From a virus, in the IMG/VR virus record IMGVR_UViG_3300005841_000936, positions 1 through 64,000 of that record: a DNA stretch of 64,000 nt. One strand, given 5' to 3'. Below, piece by piece: positions 7,963 to 17,796 of the stretch (its first letter is position 1; each line of letters opens with the position of its first letter). The position numbers were made by a program, and so were the translations under genes. The notes below the pieces were generated by a model. That model saw only the letters and a list, made by a program, of their open reading frames with translations. It had not been told where the DNA came from and ran no database searches.

Positions 7963-10900
7963 CGCTTGCCTCCCAGGATGACGACCGTGGGCTCGCGCAC
8001 GGCTGAAGCACGAAGGCCGGCACCCGGCCCCATCGCAATCGACACCGCCCTTAAGCGAGCGACAACTTGTGTAACTCCCGCCACCTGATACTGGGCCGAC
8101 CAAGGGGCGAATGAATAAGTGGAGCTGCCGGTAGAGCGCGCACCGCAACGCCAAGTCTTAACAGCCAGGCTGAAGGACGCACCACCGTTCGTGCTGATAT
8201 CCAGATAAATTTGCACGGCAGCATCGATGTCGACGGTGCCGTCGAAATGCCCGGAGACGGTGATAAGGGCCATGCCGCCTATCGCATCGCCCACCACAAC
8301 ATTCGAGGTGGTGCCGATCGTGACGACTGCGCCTGAGTTAGGGACCGAGATGTCACCAAACGTGATGATCGTCGGCACTGTGACCGTGTTTCCAGCGATC
8401 TTCAGCGTGTCGACCGCGCCCGTTCCGATCTTGAGATTGGTGATGATGCCGTTGCCAATTTGAGCAGTGAGCGTGATCAGATTAGCAGTGGACAACTCGT
8501 TGCTGGTGATCGTGTTGGCCGCAAGATGCGAGCCGAGCAGCGTGCCAGTGACAATGTTGCCGCCGGTGATGGTCGTACCAGCGATTTGCCCGCCGGTGAT
8601 CCCTGCTACCGATGAGATCTGAGCCGCGGTGATCGAGCCAGCAAGGAGCTTCGAGGCGTTGATCGTCCCGGTTGTGATGTCCGAACCATCGATGATTGTC
8701 CGACCCATCGTGATCGTGGCATCAGTGCCGCCGCGATACGTGCCGAGGTTGACGTTGTTCGCGGCGTTGGCCGTTGCAGCAACTGTCGTGCTGCTGATCG
8801 TTGTCGCGCCCTTGACCCAGTAAAGGAAGATAGTGCCGGAGGACCAAGCCGCGGAGCCGGCACTGATCGACGCAGTTGTCGAAACGCCGGCATCGTTGAT
8901 GTAATTGATCGTGCCAGCCGTCCAGGCGATGGTGTTTGGAGTGACCGTGGCGCTGCCAACGGTGCTGCGGTTCGCTTCGAATTCGAGCCCGGCGAACTGC
9001 AGTCCGCGCAGCCCGACGACCACAGCATTGGCCGCGACCGAGTTGGCGGCAATGAAGCCGCCGTTAAACAACGATTGATCAGGACCATAGAGCCAGCTCG
9101 AGAGCGGCGTAGCGCCGGTCAACGAGATCTTGCCAGCCGTGATCAATGTCTGCTGAGCGTTGACGCGCGGCGCTACCTGATCATAGGTTCGCAGCGCGAA
9201 GTCGTTTGCGACCCCGCCATGCTCGACCATGATCGCGTCCATGTCGACCATTCGCCGACCGGCCGATCCCTCGACCTGTTGCTCAACATAATAAGTCGTG
9301 CCCGGTGTGAGCCCAGTGATGGCACCGCTAAAGCGGGTCCACCCGGAACCGGTTGCGGGTTGAAACGTGAGCTTACCGCTGCCCGCAAAAATGTTGTGGG
9401 TGGATAGGTTCGTCGTCAGACCAAAGCTAACTGGAAATGGATTATCTGGAGGAGGCCCGCCGGTGCCGACACCCGCAACGCCGCTGTCCTTTAGCCAGAC
9501 GCTGATCATCACCTTATCGGACTGAGCAACGAAGGCTGAGCCAGGATAATAAAAGTAGTGCCCGCCAGCCGCATCGGCGCGAACAAAATTCGGGCTCGCG
9601 ACCGCACCGCCGGTGGTCTGGAGGGTCAGGCTGACACCACCACCGTCAGCGTAGTTTACCTTGGTCGGAAGACCTGTCTCAAAGCTGGCGTCAGGGAACA
9701 GGTTAGCGCCGCCGCCTGGGCCTTTGATCGTATCGAGGATCGTCGATCCGGATCCGAGCTCTTCGATGCATGGGCGCGCAATCTGCAGCCCGGCCATGAC
9801 GCCGGATCCACCGTAATGGATCACGCGCAAAGCTTGATGCGTACCGCCCGGAGCATTCTTCTGGGTGTAATCAGCCGTTGTGAGGCTGACCGCTGCGCCG
9901 GTGGCGGGGTCAAAGATACCTGAGAGGCGAGTGATCGTTCCAGAGAACCCGCTACCGTAAACAACGGCAGCTGCGATGTACCACTTGCCCTTTTGGAGCA
10001 GGTCCGTGCTGATCCCTGCCCCGATAGGGTTCGGGTTATATGCCCCGGTCGTAACGTCGTACGTGTCGGAGAGGTCGAACCCGAGCTGGAAGCCACTGGC
10101 GGCATCAGTGGTGCGCTTGATATAGACGCTGTAGACGTAGGTCTTGGTGGCGTCGAAGCCCTGCCCGGTGCCGACACGACTGAGGAAACCACCACCCGGT
10201 GCGGCGTTGTTGGTGCAAACCCAGACGGGTTCGGGCACACTGTCGGGACCCGGCAAGAGCGCGATCGAATCTGCAGCTGGAAATTCAGCATCGAAGTCTG
10301 GCTGTGTGACAGTCGTGCTGACCGGTCCCACAACCCATTTATCCATCGGCAATAGATTGCTGCTGCGCGCGACCAGCGCGTTGTCAGCGACCGAACCGAG
10401 TTGCGGGCCCCCTGCCCCAATAACCAGCGTGTCAGCGAGAATGCTTGTCGCCGTGAGCCGGTTAGCGTCGAGAGAGTCGACGACGATCCTGTCGCCCAGG
10501 ATAGAGCCGACCGCCATGTGATTGGTCACGATCGAGTTGACCGCGATGTCGGCCGTGCCGGCGATCGCGGTCGTGGTGAACGCGACAGAGGTGAAGGCGG
10601 AGGCGTTGCCCGAGGTGTCGACTGCCTTCAGCCAATAATAACGCGTCGAGCCTGCTGTCAGGCCACCGCGTGTGAACCGACCTGCGGTGCTCGCCGTCGC
10701 CTTGACCGTTGTGATCTTAGTCGCCGTGCTGCTGTCATTGACGATGTTTTCCCAAATCTCGACAGCACTCAGATCAACGGCGGATGGATTGGTCCACTTG
10801 ATGAAGATCGTGCCAATGCTCGGCTCCAGGCCGACGCCAACCGGCACACCCGGCGCGACGGCATCTGTTGCCGCGGTGATCGCGGCGGTCGCGGACCATC

Positions 10901-13900
10901 CTGTGCTAGGGTTTCCGACGTGATCGACCGCTTTGACACGGACCTTCCACTTGGTACCTGGCGCCACATCCCAATGGTATTTTGGATCGGTTGCCTGATA
11001 GACGACGCCGTTGGACCAATCGCCGTCGGGTGCAGCATCGCTGCCCAGATTGGGTGCGATCGCCACAGTGTAATATGAGACAGCAGGATCAGTGCTGGCT
11101 GTCCAACTTGCGTTGATGCTTGAAAGCTCGGCACCCGGCGTACCGGCACCAGCTGTGGTTGTGAGCGTGATCGTCCCAACGTTCGGTGGCGGGACTGTGT
11201 CGAAGTCAGCCGGATCGCCCTGCTTGGCCTTCGTCAGCGAGAAGACCTTATCGATAATCAGGCCTTCGAAATCAGTGCCCGTGTTACCGATCGCGCGGAA
11301 ATAGACTGAGGCAGCATCCTCGTCATTATTGAAACCACCACTAACCGCATAGGCGTTGTCGAAAAGAATATCGCCCCCGGAGAAGGCACCCGTCAGACTC
11401 TGAGGGTTGTCTTGAACAGTGATCGTGAAATCGGCGCTGACATCGATGTTATTATTGGTGATAATGAAATTGCCGAACGCCCCGGCATAGGTGATCACAT
11501 TGCCAAGATAATCGGCAGGCACCACGAAACTATCGTTAGTGAGATGAGCACTGACACCAGTGCCAGGTGGACCATCGATGCCATCCTGCACGGTGAGGAC
11601 GCTGGCCATCGCGTCGTACGTGATGCCGTCGAAGATGAAGGCACGCACCACCATGCCGTTAGTATCATTGGCAGTGATCAGCGCGTCGAAGGCATCGCTG
11701 TCGATCGTAAGAACTTCGCCATCACCGCCAGAGATTGTGAAGATTCCAGCGAACTCGGTCGCTGCGTTTCCGTCGCTCGTGTCAAGAATGGCAGCGCCAG
11801 CACCGATCATCGGTGTGACACCGTCGCCTTTGAAGATCTGCCAATTGATTGGCGAGACGCTGTTCTGACGATAGGCTGCGAACGACGTCGTTTGCGGGGT
11901 GATGACGCCCGACGTGTTGTAGTGGAACAGCGAGTGACTGGCTGAGATCGTGATGCCGATCACGCTCGAGCCAGGCGCCCCGTCCTCGCCCTTCGCGACC
12001 TTCAGTATGCTGATCTTGTCGGTGACCTCGCCGACCTGACAAATGACGATTATGCCGTTCGTTGCAGCCGAGGCTGCGTGATAGCTATCGATTGTGATGG
12101 TCGCAGTCAGGCCAGTCTGCGTGAGCGATCCATCGCCATTGTCGGTGACCGTCCCCGTGCCATCGATGTAGGGATTGGCGTCGATCAGGACCCCGTCGAT
12201 CGTGGTCAGCGTGAACCGCGCATCGAGCGTGGTGCCCACCTTATTGATCGTCAGATGAATGTCCTGCGTCGCATCGAACGGCTCAGGCAATCCGTCACTG
12301 CCGTATCCAATTGTCTGCCGATCGGTGATCAGCGACATGGTGTACCCAGCCAGCGACTTGGAAATCGAATATTGCTTGTCGACTTGGTACCCGAGCCAGT
12401 GGCCGCGAAGCACAGCACTGCCCTGATTTGAGGTAAGATCAGTGACCAGATAAACGCCGGTGTCGGGGTTTATGCTGATGCTCAGTCCGCCGGTTACGGT
12501 GCCGGAGACGACCTCGAAGCTGTCTCCTTCAACGATGACACCATTGGCATTCTGAAGGATGAAAGTTCCACCAGCCTCTGAGTAATCGCCGCCGGTGCCG
12601 TCGGGGTTAGTCGCAACGGTGTGGCTCTCGTTGGTGAGGTAACCGATCGGTGCGTATGCAACATCATCAAGCACCTCTTCAGTGCCAGACAAGGGAACAG
12701 ACTTGATCCCGCGGCGATCGATTGTGCGGATTTCAAAATACCAGAATCCAGGCTCGGGGTTCTGGATTTCAACGCGCGTATCAGTCGTCGTGCCGTAGGG
12801 GATTAAAGGTCCGTTGTTGAACCGATAGGCAACATCGTAGCCGGAAACATATTTGGAAGCGGGCCGCTCCCAGTCGACGTTGAGCACCTTCTTGATGACA
12901 AAGTCGGATTGAAACAAATCGACGCTGAACATGCCGTCGGCAGGTTCGATCGGTGGAGGGCAAGTGGCGTTGGGAACCTGCGCCTCGATCGCCGCAGGAT
13001 CGACAGCATCGGCCGCAGCGTATTTGCCGGTATCAACCTCAAGCGCCGTGATCGTGACACGCTCACCGTCATCGCCCTGGCTGATGTCGAGGATGCGGTA
13101 GGTGCGAGGGTTGGTTGGCAAGCCGGTTGCTTCGAGAGCAATCGGAGCATTCTCCGGCGTGTTGGCTGGCAGTGCTGTTGTGAGCGTGATGACCTTGACG
13201 TCACCGCGAGCAGATCCTGCCGAGACGGCGGCACTGATCGCTATCGTCGGCTTGTCCCAGTCCGCACTGGCCGGCTGAGTGCTAGGCTCTGGGTTATAGT
13301 TCGGGTTCGGAACTGTCAGCCAAATCTTGTAGGCGGCACTGGGTTCGAGCCGTAGCGTGTCGCGCAGGGTAATCTGCGTGCGACCCGCATTCATTGAGAT
13401 CATCCGCCCCATCGTGCGATTGTCGGTTTCATCGCTGTCGGTGAGGAACGTGGATCCTGACGGCAGCTGATATCCCAGCGACCCGTCGGCAATCAGAATG
13501 TTAGATAGGCGCTCAAGATAGCGGCCTTGTCGATTGGTCGTGAAGCTGACCATTCGATATTCGTTGAGTGACGCGCGCAGACGCAGGAACGCTCGGCGAT
13601 ATGCTTCCTGCCGATTGGTGCAGCCAATGCCGACCACTGTCGTCGGCTTACGACCGTTGATGTCGATATCAGCCTGGTCCCAAACCCGGACCCGGTCCTC
13701 GCGATAATCGAACTCAGCGTTCAGAAATGAGAACGTGATGTCATTGTATCGAACGTCAACATCGGTGTGACTGTAGTTGAATTCGCCTTCGATGTTGTGA
13801 TCGGTGAACGTGGCGATCGCTGACTCAGGCTTATCCAGCTTCATTCGCCAGACGCCGTTGCCCTCATCCCAGGCAACACCACCAACGGCACCGGCCATGT

Positions 13901-15149
13901 ATCGAATGAATTCGTCGGCCTTCTGCGGCTGGTCGACGTACATGTTCAGCGAGTAGCGCGGGTGAAATCCACCATCGCCGTCAGGGACCAGCGCGCTGCA
14001 ATATTTGGAGACGTCGAGCGCGTCCCACTTATTCAGGTACGATCCCGGAGCGAGCGCCGCGATGCCGCAGACCCCATCAGAAATCGCATCATTGATGATC
14101 CATGCCGGATCGGTCGTGAACGACTTTGCCCACGACCCATTCCAGGTGGTGGCCGTGTACTGCCGCGTGACTGGGTTATAGACCGAGCTGTTCGGAACGC
14201 TGACAATCTTGGTGTCATATTCGCCCCAGATCTCTGGAACGCCCGTGAGCTTGTCAGAAGCGACACCGTAGAGCGTTAGCCAGGCGAGGCCGGCCCATTC
14301 TTCGTCAGCGCCAAGATCAGTCTTATAGACCGCGGCGGCGGATTCCCACTGGATCGTACGCTTTTCGAAATTCGGATCGTCATCAACGGTTTCGAGCTCG
14401 ACCAGTCGTACGCGAATGTCCCAGCCAACACCGGCATAGTCGCCAGTATTTGGTATCGCGACGCGGAGCTCATGAACGTAGGGACTAGTTGTCTTGCCAT
14501 GGATCTGGAGCAGGCCGGAGGTTGCCGTGTACGTCCGTTCGTATTCTCCCGATCCGTTAGGGACGTCGGAATACTCATCCCGCATTGGGATGAGTCGAAT
14601 GCCCTCTTCGAATTGGATGCCGAAGGCACTGTACACTGGCTCAACTGTCGGGCTGTTGATCAGCGGGTTGACCCACGTTGCAGTACCCGACGGCTTCATC
14701 TCGATCTGGAGATTTGCCGTGTGCTCGAAGATGCCCTTCTTGGTCTGACGATAGAGCTGCGAGACAACGAAGCGCAGATCGATAAAGTCAGCGCCCGTGT
14801 TGGGCACAGTCTTGGTGACGTAAACGCCCGTGCCGGTCGTATTCGATAGCTGAAGGTTAACCGGCACCGGTGCGGCGCCGTTGCCCAGCTTCAGGCCTGG
14901 CTTCTGCGGCCAAAGCAGCGGATCGCCATTGGCAATGACCGTGACAAAGCCAGGGAAGTTCGAACTGCCGTCGACATCCTCAAGCGGCGTGCCATCAATC
15001 TTGATCGATTTCAGACCGTTGGTCGGGCCGACAATCGGGCCCGAGCAGAGGCCAAGTAGCCCTTCGAAGGTGTCATCGCTGCGGAGAGAGTCAGGGCGCT
15101 GGGTGAAGGCCCCGCCCCCACCTTTGGAGCCTGATATCGAACGCCGCAT
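7959..15149 (-). CDS. J-like: Host-specificity / tail tip protein J-like (2,396 aa)
   Basis: The largest gene in the window. The N-terminal approximately 700 residues resemble the lambda J/gp53 core (SGSKGGGG, SLRSDDTFEGLLGLCSGPIVG, WALIND-type DPAWIINDAISDGVCGIAAL). The middle part contains repeated beta-sandwich units, several of which look like fibronectin type III domains (for example KWKVRVKAVDHVGNPSTGW near residues 1400 and STRYYWLKAVDTSGNASAF). The C-terminal third has carbohydrate-binding-like modules and a central-straight-fibre type repeat (ILGDRIVVDSLDANRL and GGNIVTGTLLGSHLAANTI). It should form the tail tip and receptor-binding fibre. No ribosome site is obvious before the ATG at 15149, and a leader with the GCTGTGAATTAG element precedes it. 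Confidence 0.93.
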   Translation of the reverse strand: MRRSISGSKGGGGAFTQRPDSLRSDDTFEGLLGLCSGPIVGPTNGLKSIKIDGTPLEDVDGSSNFPGFVTVIANGDPLLWPQKPGLKLGNGAAPVPVNLQLSNTTGTGVYVTKTVPNTGADFIDLRFVVSQLYRQTKKGIFEHTANLQIEMKPSGTATWVNPLINSPTVEPVYSAFGIQFEEGIRLIPMRDEYSDVPNGSGEYERTYTATSGLLQIHGKTTSPYVHELRVAIPNTGDYAGVGWDIRVRLVELETVDDDPNFEKRTIQWESAAAVYKTDLGADEEWAGLAWLTLYGVASDKLTGVPEIWGEYDTKIVSVPNSSVYNPVTRQYTATTWNGSWAKSFTTDPAWIINDAISDGVCGIAALAPGSYLNKWDALDVSKYCSALVPDGDGGFHPRYSLNMYVDQPQKADEFIRYMAGAVGGVAWDEGNGVWRMKLDKPESAIATFTDHNIEGEFNYSHTDVDVRYNDITFSFLNAEFDYREDRVRVWDQADIDINGRKPTTVVGIGCTNRQEAYRRAFLRLRASLNEYRMVSFTTNRQGRYLERLSNILIADGSLGYQLPSGSTFLTDSDETDNRTMGRMISMNAGRTQITLRDTLRLEPSAAYKIWLTVPNPNYNPEPSTQPASADWDKPTIAISAAVSAGSARGDVKVITLTTALPANTPENAPIALEATGLPTNPRTYRILDISQGDDGERVTITALEVDTGKYAAADAVDPAAIEAQVPNATCPPPIEPADGMFSVDLFQSDFVIKKVLNVDWERPASKYVSGYDVAYRFNNGPLIPYGTTTDTRVEIQNPEPGFWYFEIRTIDRRGIKSVPLSGTEEVLDDVAYAPIGYLTNESHTVATNPDGTGGDYSEAGGTFILQNANGVIVEGDSFEVVSGTVTGGLSISINPDTGVYLVTDLTSNQGSAVLRGHWLGYQVDKQYSISKSLAGYTMSLITDRQTIGYGSDGLPEPFDATQDIHLTINKVGTTLDARFTLTTIDGVLIDANPYIDGTGTVTDNGDGSLTQTGLTATITIDSYHAASAATNGIIVICQVGEVTDKISILKVAKGEDGAPGSSVIGITISASHSLFHYNTSGVITPQTTSFAAYRQNSVSPINWQIFKGDGVTPMIGAGAAILDTSDGNAATEFAGIFTISGGDGEVLTIDSDAFDALITANDTNGMVVRAFIFDGITYDAMASVLTVQDGIDGPPGTGVSAHLTNDSFVVPADYLGNVITYAGAFGNFIITNNNIDVSADFTITVQDNPQSLTGAFSGGDILFDNAYAVSGGFNNDEDAASVYFRAIGNTGTDFEGLIIDKVFSLTKAKQGDPADFDTVPPPNVGTITLTTTAGAGTPGAELSSINASWTASTDPAVSYYTVAIAPNLGSDAAPDGDWSNGVVYQATDPKYHWDVAPGTKWKVRVKAVDHVGNPSTGWSATAAITAATDAVAPGVPVGVGLEPSIGTIFIKWTNPSAVDLSAVEIWENIVNDSSTATKITTVKATASTAGRFTRGGLTAGSTRYYWLKAVDTSGNASAFTSVAFTTTAIAGTADIAVNSIVTNHMAVGSILGDRIVVDSLDANRLTATSILADTLVIGAGGPQLGSVADNALVARSSNLLPMDKWVVGPVSTTVTQPDFDAEFPAADSIALLPGPDSVPEPVWVCTNNAAPGGGFLSRVGTGQGFDATKTYVYSVYIKRTTDAASGFQLGFDLSDTYDVTTGAYNPNPIGAGISTDLLQKGKWYIAAAVVYGSGFSGTITRLSGIFDPATGAAVSLTTADYTQKNAPGGTHQALRVIHYGGSGVMAGLQIARPCIEELGSGSTILDTIKGPGGGANLFPDASFETGLPTKVNYADGGGVSLTLQTTGGAVASPNFVRADAAGGHYFYYPGSAFVAQSDKVMISVWLKDSGVAGVGTGGPPPDNPFPVSFGLTTNLSTHNIFAGSGKLTFQPATGSGWTRFSGAITGLTPGTTYYVEQQVEGSAGRRMVDMDAIMVEHGGVANDFALRTYDQVAPRVNAQQTLITAGKISLTGATPLSSWLYGPDQSLFNGGFIAANSVAANAVVVGLRGLQFAGLEFEANRSTVGSATVTPNTIAWTAGTINYINDAGVSTTASISAGSAAWSSGTIFLYWVKGATTISSTTVAATANAANNVNLGTYRGGTDATITMGRTIIDGSDITTGTINASKLLAGSITAAQISSVAGITGGQIAGTTITGGNIVTGTLLGSHLAANTITSNELSTANLITLTAQIGNGIITNLKIGTGAVDTLKIAGNTVTVPTIITFGDISVPNSGAVVTIGTTSNVVVGDAIGGMALITVSGHFDGTVDIDAAVQIYLDISTNGGASFSLAVKTWRCGARSTGSSTYSFAPWSAQYQVAGVTQVVARLRAVSIAMGPGAGLRASAVREPTVVILGGKR

Positions 15150-15192
15150 TCGTCAGGCTATAGGCACACCACGGCGGTGGCCTTTACGGTGA

Positions 15193-15204
15193 GCTGTGAA
15201 TTAG
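15193..15204. promoter_or_regulatory. GCTGTGAATTAG element, copy 1
   Basis: Exact 12-mer in the 68-bp spacer between the phosphoesterase gene and J. In the direction of transcription it reads CTAATTCACAGC and lies about 45 bp before the J start. Confidence 0.45.
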
Positions 15205-15217
15205 AACTGCACCACCG

Positions 15218-16450
15218 TTAGGCGGCGAACGCCCGCCGCGTCATGGGCGCGCATTTTAGGGAAAGCCGCGCGCGAACCTCCTGGATTGGCAGCGTCCGAC
15301 GGCCGACCTCACCATAGGTCTTGCTGCGCAGCACGGTGCTCATGCACTGGCGACTGCGATAGCCACCGTCGTGCGCCCATTTGTCGAGAGGAGCGAGATT
15401 GTTCCAGCTTTCCACCGTGATGCTCGGGTGCTCTTTGACCTGCATCTTATGATGGATGTGGCCCATGTCGATGTAGTGGAACTCGGTCTCGCCAAAGTCC
15501 TCGCGGAAGTCTGTTATCATCACGCCGATCAGTCGCGCCGGCGGGCACTTGTGACCATGGTGTGTCATGACCAGGGTCTTGCCCATTCGATAGCCCATGA
15601 AGACGGTGCTGTTGTCGATGACGTGGACACGCCCAGTGTGCTCGAAAGCTTGGCGGATCATCTCTGCCATCCAGATGTCGTTCGTCTCGCTGTGATTGCC
15701 GCGGTTGATCAGAACGTCGACAAACTTGGCCTTCGTCAGAGCTTTCTCGACCATCCAGCGCATCAGACCGCTATAGACTTTGATCATCTTCGGGAACCGG
15801 CCATCGTAGTCTAGCGCGTGTCCGCTCGCCTCGGTGGTGCCCGACATGTTCTCATAGTGGGTGAAGTCTCCGAGGTCATTGATGACCAGACGCTCGGTGT
15901 TGGGAAGTTCATCGATCAAAATGCTGAAGGCCGCAGAGAGCTCCTCCTTGGCGATCTTAAGATCGAAGTTCTGGCCCGTCTCTGCGGCGTGCGCAAGCAT
16001 ACCAAGATGAGCATCACCGATCTGGATCCAAGGGATGATGTCGGTGTCGTAATCAAGCGGCCCTGGGTTCGTCGGCGTGATAGATGGGACGTTGTCGTTG
16101 ACAAAGCTCTCCGTCGCGATCCGCAACATCTCTTGATATTGCTTGTCGTCCAACCGGGTCTTCGTCCATTGGAGCATCTGCTCGCGTGACCCATCCGAGT
16201 GAACCCGCTCCAGTGTCGAATGGCCGCGTGCTACGAACGGCGCGGGAATGCGAGAATTGAGACCGTAGTCCGGCGCGTAGCCGTGGGCTGCGGCCTTCTT
16301 CTCGACGGCCTTGAGCCCCTTATAAAGCATCTTGCGATGGACACCGAGCGCCTTCGCCGCCGCGCGCTGGTTACCATCATTGTCATTGATCGCGTCGATG
16401 TACCGTGCCTGTGCGGGGGTTGCCCACTCTTTCAATGCTTCATCAATCAT
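15218..16450 (-). CDS. HTH + calcineurin-like metallophosphoesterase in tail operon (410 aa)
   Basis: The first 50 or so residues (TPAQARYIDAINDNDGNQ, AAAKALGVHRKMLYKGLKAV) form a helix-turn-helix resembling Fis/homeodomain types. From residue about 135 a metallophosphoesterase follows with the ordered metal-ligand motifs IGDAHLG, LGDFTHYEN, NRGNHSETN, THHGHK and GHIHH, all intact, so an active dinuclear enzyme is expected (phosphodiesterase or nuclease; substrate unknown). The gene lies between gpI and J with an ATGA overlap upstream. HTH-phosphoesterase fusions occur in several phages, but their place inside a tail-tip operon is unexplained. It might be a late-acting nuclease or a regulator rather than a virion part. 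Confidence 0.85.
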   Translation of the reverse strand: MIDEALKEWATPAQARYIDAINDNDGNQRAAAKALGVHRKMLYKGLKAVEKKAAAHGYAPDYGLNSRIPAPFVARGHSTLERVHSDGSREQMLQWTKTRLDDKQYQEMLRIATESFVNDNVPSITPTNPGPLDYDTDIIPWIQIGDAHLGMLAHAAETGQNFDLKIAKEELSAAFSILIDELPNTERLVINDLGDFTHYENMSGTTEASGHALDYDGRFPKMIKVYSGLMRWMVEKALTKAKFVDVLINRGNHSETNDIWMAEMIRQAFEHTGRVHVIDNSTVFMGYRMGKTLVMTHHGHKCPPARLIGVMITDFREDFGETEFHYIDMGHIHHKMQVKEHPSITVESWNNLAPLDKWAHDGGYRSRQCMSTVLRSKTYGEVGRRTLPIQEVRARLSLKCAPMTRRAFAA

Positions 16451-17016
16451 GGGATACTCGCTGGAAAAGTGCCAAACACCATCTTGTTCGCATCAGACTG
16501 AAGGCTCAGCCAATGACCCGAAAGACGGACTCTGCCCCAAGCTAGGGCCCGAGGAGTCCCAATGGCAGTCGTATTTCGGTTGATACCAAGGTACTTGCTC
16601 GCTGGCGGGTCCGACGATTTGCTGACCGTGGGTGCCTTCATGAATAAACCCATGACTCCGGTGAGCATCAGACTGACACCAGCCGTGATCAAAGTCGTGT
16701 GCAGGGCAAAGCCAAAGACCGCGAGTTGCGGTGCTAAAATTGCAGTGGCAATAAGCGCCGCGCCTAGGAGAATCGCGCCGAACTTGCCACCGCCTCCGTA
16801 CATGCGGGGGACCAGATGGATTTCCTCAACACCTTCGGCGACAGGTGAGAACAACTTGGCCTGCGTGTCAGCATCGATGACATCGATCAGCATATCCCGC
16901 GGCCAGTCCAGACACTGCCGACTGAGCCCCTCGATCGCGTCGGCAGGAATCTGGGTCTCAATGTAATGGTCTCGGCCAAAGCGCTTCGCGAGCGGGCCGT
17001 GAAGAACAATCCTCAT
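16447..17016 (-). CDS. I-like: Tail assembly protein gpI-like
   Basis: From the ATG at 17016 the 189-aa product starts with a ubiquitin/beta-grasp-like segment (MRIVLHGPLAKRFGRDHYIE and a VDIDADT-like strand), then a Gly-rich YGGGGKFGAILLGAALIATAIL hydrophobic stretch at about residues 88-140, and a soluble tail. This is the plan of lambda gpI, which works with gpK, gpL and J to build the tail tip and is not kept in the virion. The order L, K, I, J is preserved. The start overlaps the JAB gene stop (ATGA 17013-17016). Confidence 0.85.
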   Translation of the reverse strand: MRIVLHGPLAKRFGRDHYIETQIPADAIEGLSRQCLDWPRDMLIDVIDADTQAKLFSPVAEGVEEIHLVPRMYGGGGKFGAILLGAALIATAILAPQLAVFGFALHTTLITAGVSLMLTGVMGLFMKAPTVSKSSDPPASKYLGINRNTTAIGTPRALAWGRVRLSGHWLSLQSDANKMVFGTFPASIP

Positions 17017-17357
17017 GACTGCACCACCAGACCTTCCTGGACGATGTAAGTCTTCACCCACACCGTACGGTCGACGACGCCAACAATATAATGGGTCAAT
17101 TCAGGCCAGGCCAAGAACGCGGCGTAGTCCTCACCACTAAGATTCGGATCTCCGCCCGGGTGCGTGTGCCATGTTGCCTGCGGGTCCTTGTCCATGATTG
17201 GCGCGCTCTCGGTGGGGTCCATGACGAAACCCGCAACCGGATCGGGGGCAATATTCCTAACCTCAACAACGCGACCGCGCTTCGTTACGAAGCCACACCG
17301 CTCTTCAAGGTCAGTCGGGCGCAGCATGGCGCTAAGCTTGGACTGGATGTCGGGCAC
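17013..17357 (-). CDS. K-like (JAB part): JAB/MPN metalloprotease, N-terminal half of gpK
   Basis: The 114-aa protein contains the complete JAMM zinc motif: an upstream Glu near residue 19, then H64-T-H66, Ser74 and Asp77 in WHTHPGGDPNLSGEDY. In lambda gpK this domain is fused to an NlpC/P60 domain. Here the two are separate genes, JAB second. It should act with the NlpC partner in tail tip maturation or local peptidoglycan/protein cleavage. Its start lies 26 bp inside the 3' end of the NlpC gene, a tight overlap that may keep production stoichiometric. Confidence 0.9.
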   Translation of the reverse strand: MPDIQSKLSAMLRPTDLEERCGFVTKRGRVVEVRNIAPDPVAGFVMDPTESAPIMDKDPQATWHTHPGGDPNLSGEDYAAFLAWPELTHYIVGVVDRTVWVKTYIVQEGLVVQS

Positions 17358-17796
17358 GAAGCAGACTCCCTATGTCTATGTCGGGAAGGACCGGTTGAAG
17401 ATTGGGAACGTCGGGGTGACGCAGCAGGTAACACGTCGCCGAACGCCAGTAGTCTCGGTAGGTGACGGCGGCAGAATTGCGCCCATAGAGGTGATGGATC
17501 ATCAGGTTATCGCCAACGAAGATCGCAAAATGGTTGGGCTTGGACTCGTTGATCGCCAGACAAAGCACATCGGCCGGGCGCAGATCCTTCGCGGTCCAGT
17601 CGGTGATCATCTCAAAGCCTTCACGCTCATAACAAATGCTAATGAGATCGAGCTGGTCTGAGCTCCAATTGGTGGGGCGTGCGTAGTCGGTGATCTCGAT
17701 ACCGAAATTCTGCTGAAAGAAATCTCGCAGCAAAGTCAGGCAATCGGACACGCCCCACACAAATGGGCGATCGAGCAGATTGTCGTAAACGATCAT
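17332..17796 (-). CDS. K-like (NlpC part): NlpC/P60-type peptidase, C-terminal half of gpK
   Basis: The 154-aa protein has the NlpC/P60 catalytic Cys at residue 19 in WGVSDCLTLLRDFF and the His at residue 89 in NHFAIFVGDNLMIHH, followed by a YRDYWRS segment typical of phage tail members. The family cleaves peptide bonds in peptidoglycan and in lambda-type tails is needed for tip assembly. It is encoded upstream of the JAB domain gene, the reverse of the domain order in a fused gpK. Its ATG overlaps the gpL stop (ATGA 17793-17796). Confidence 0.9.
   Translation of the reverse strand: MIVYDNLLDRPFVWGVSDCLTLLRDFFQQNFGIEITDYARPTNWSSDQLDLISICYEREGFEMITDWTAKDLRPADVLCLAINESKPNHFAIFVGDNLMIHHLYGRNSAAVTYRDYWRSATCYLLRHPDVPNLQPVLPDIDIGSLLRARHPVQA

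Noticed and set aside
13300-13360. GGGTTCGAGCC within J as a possible tRNA B-box
   Set aside because: No pairing arms and inside a well-supported coding sequence.
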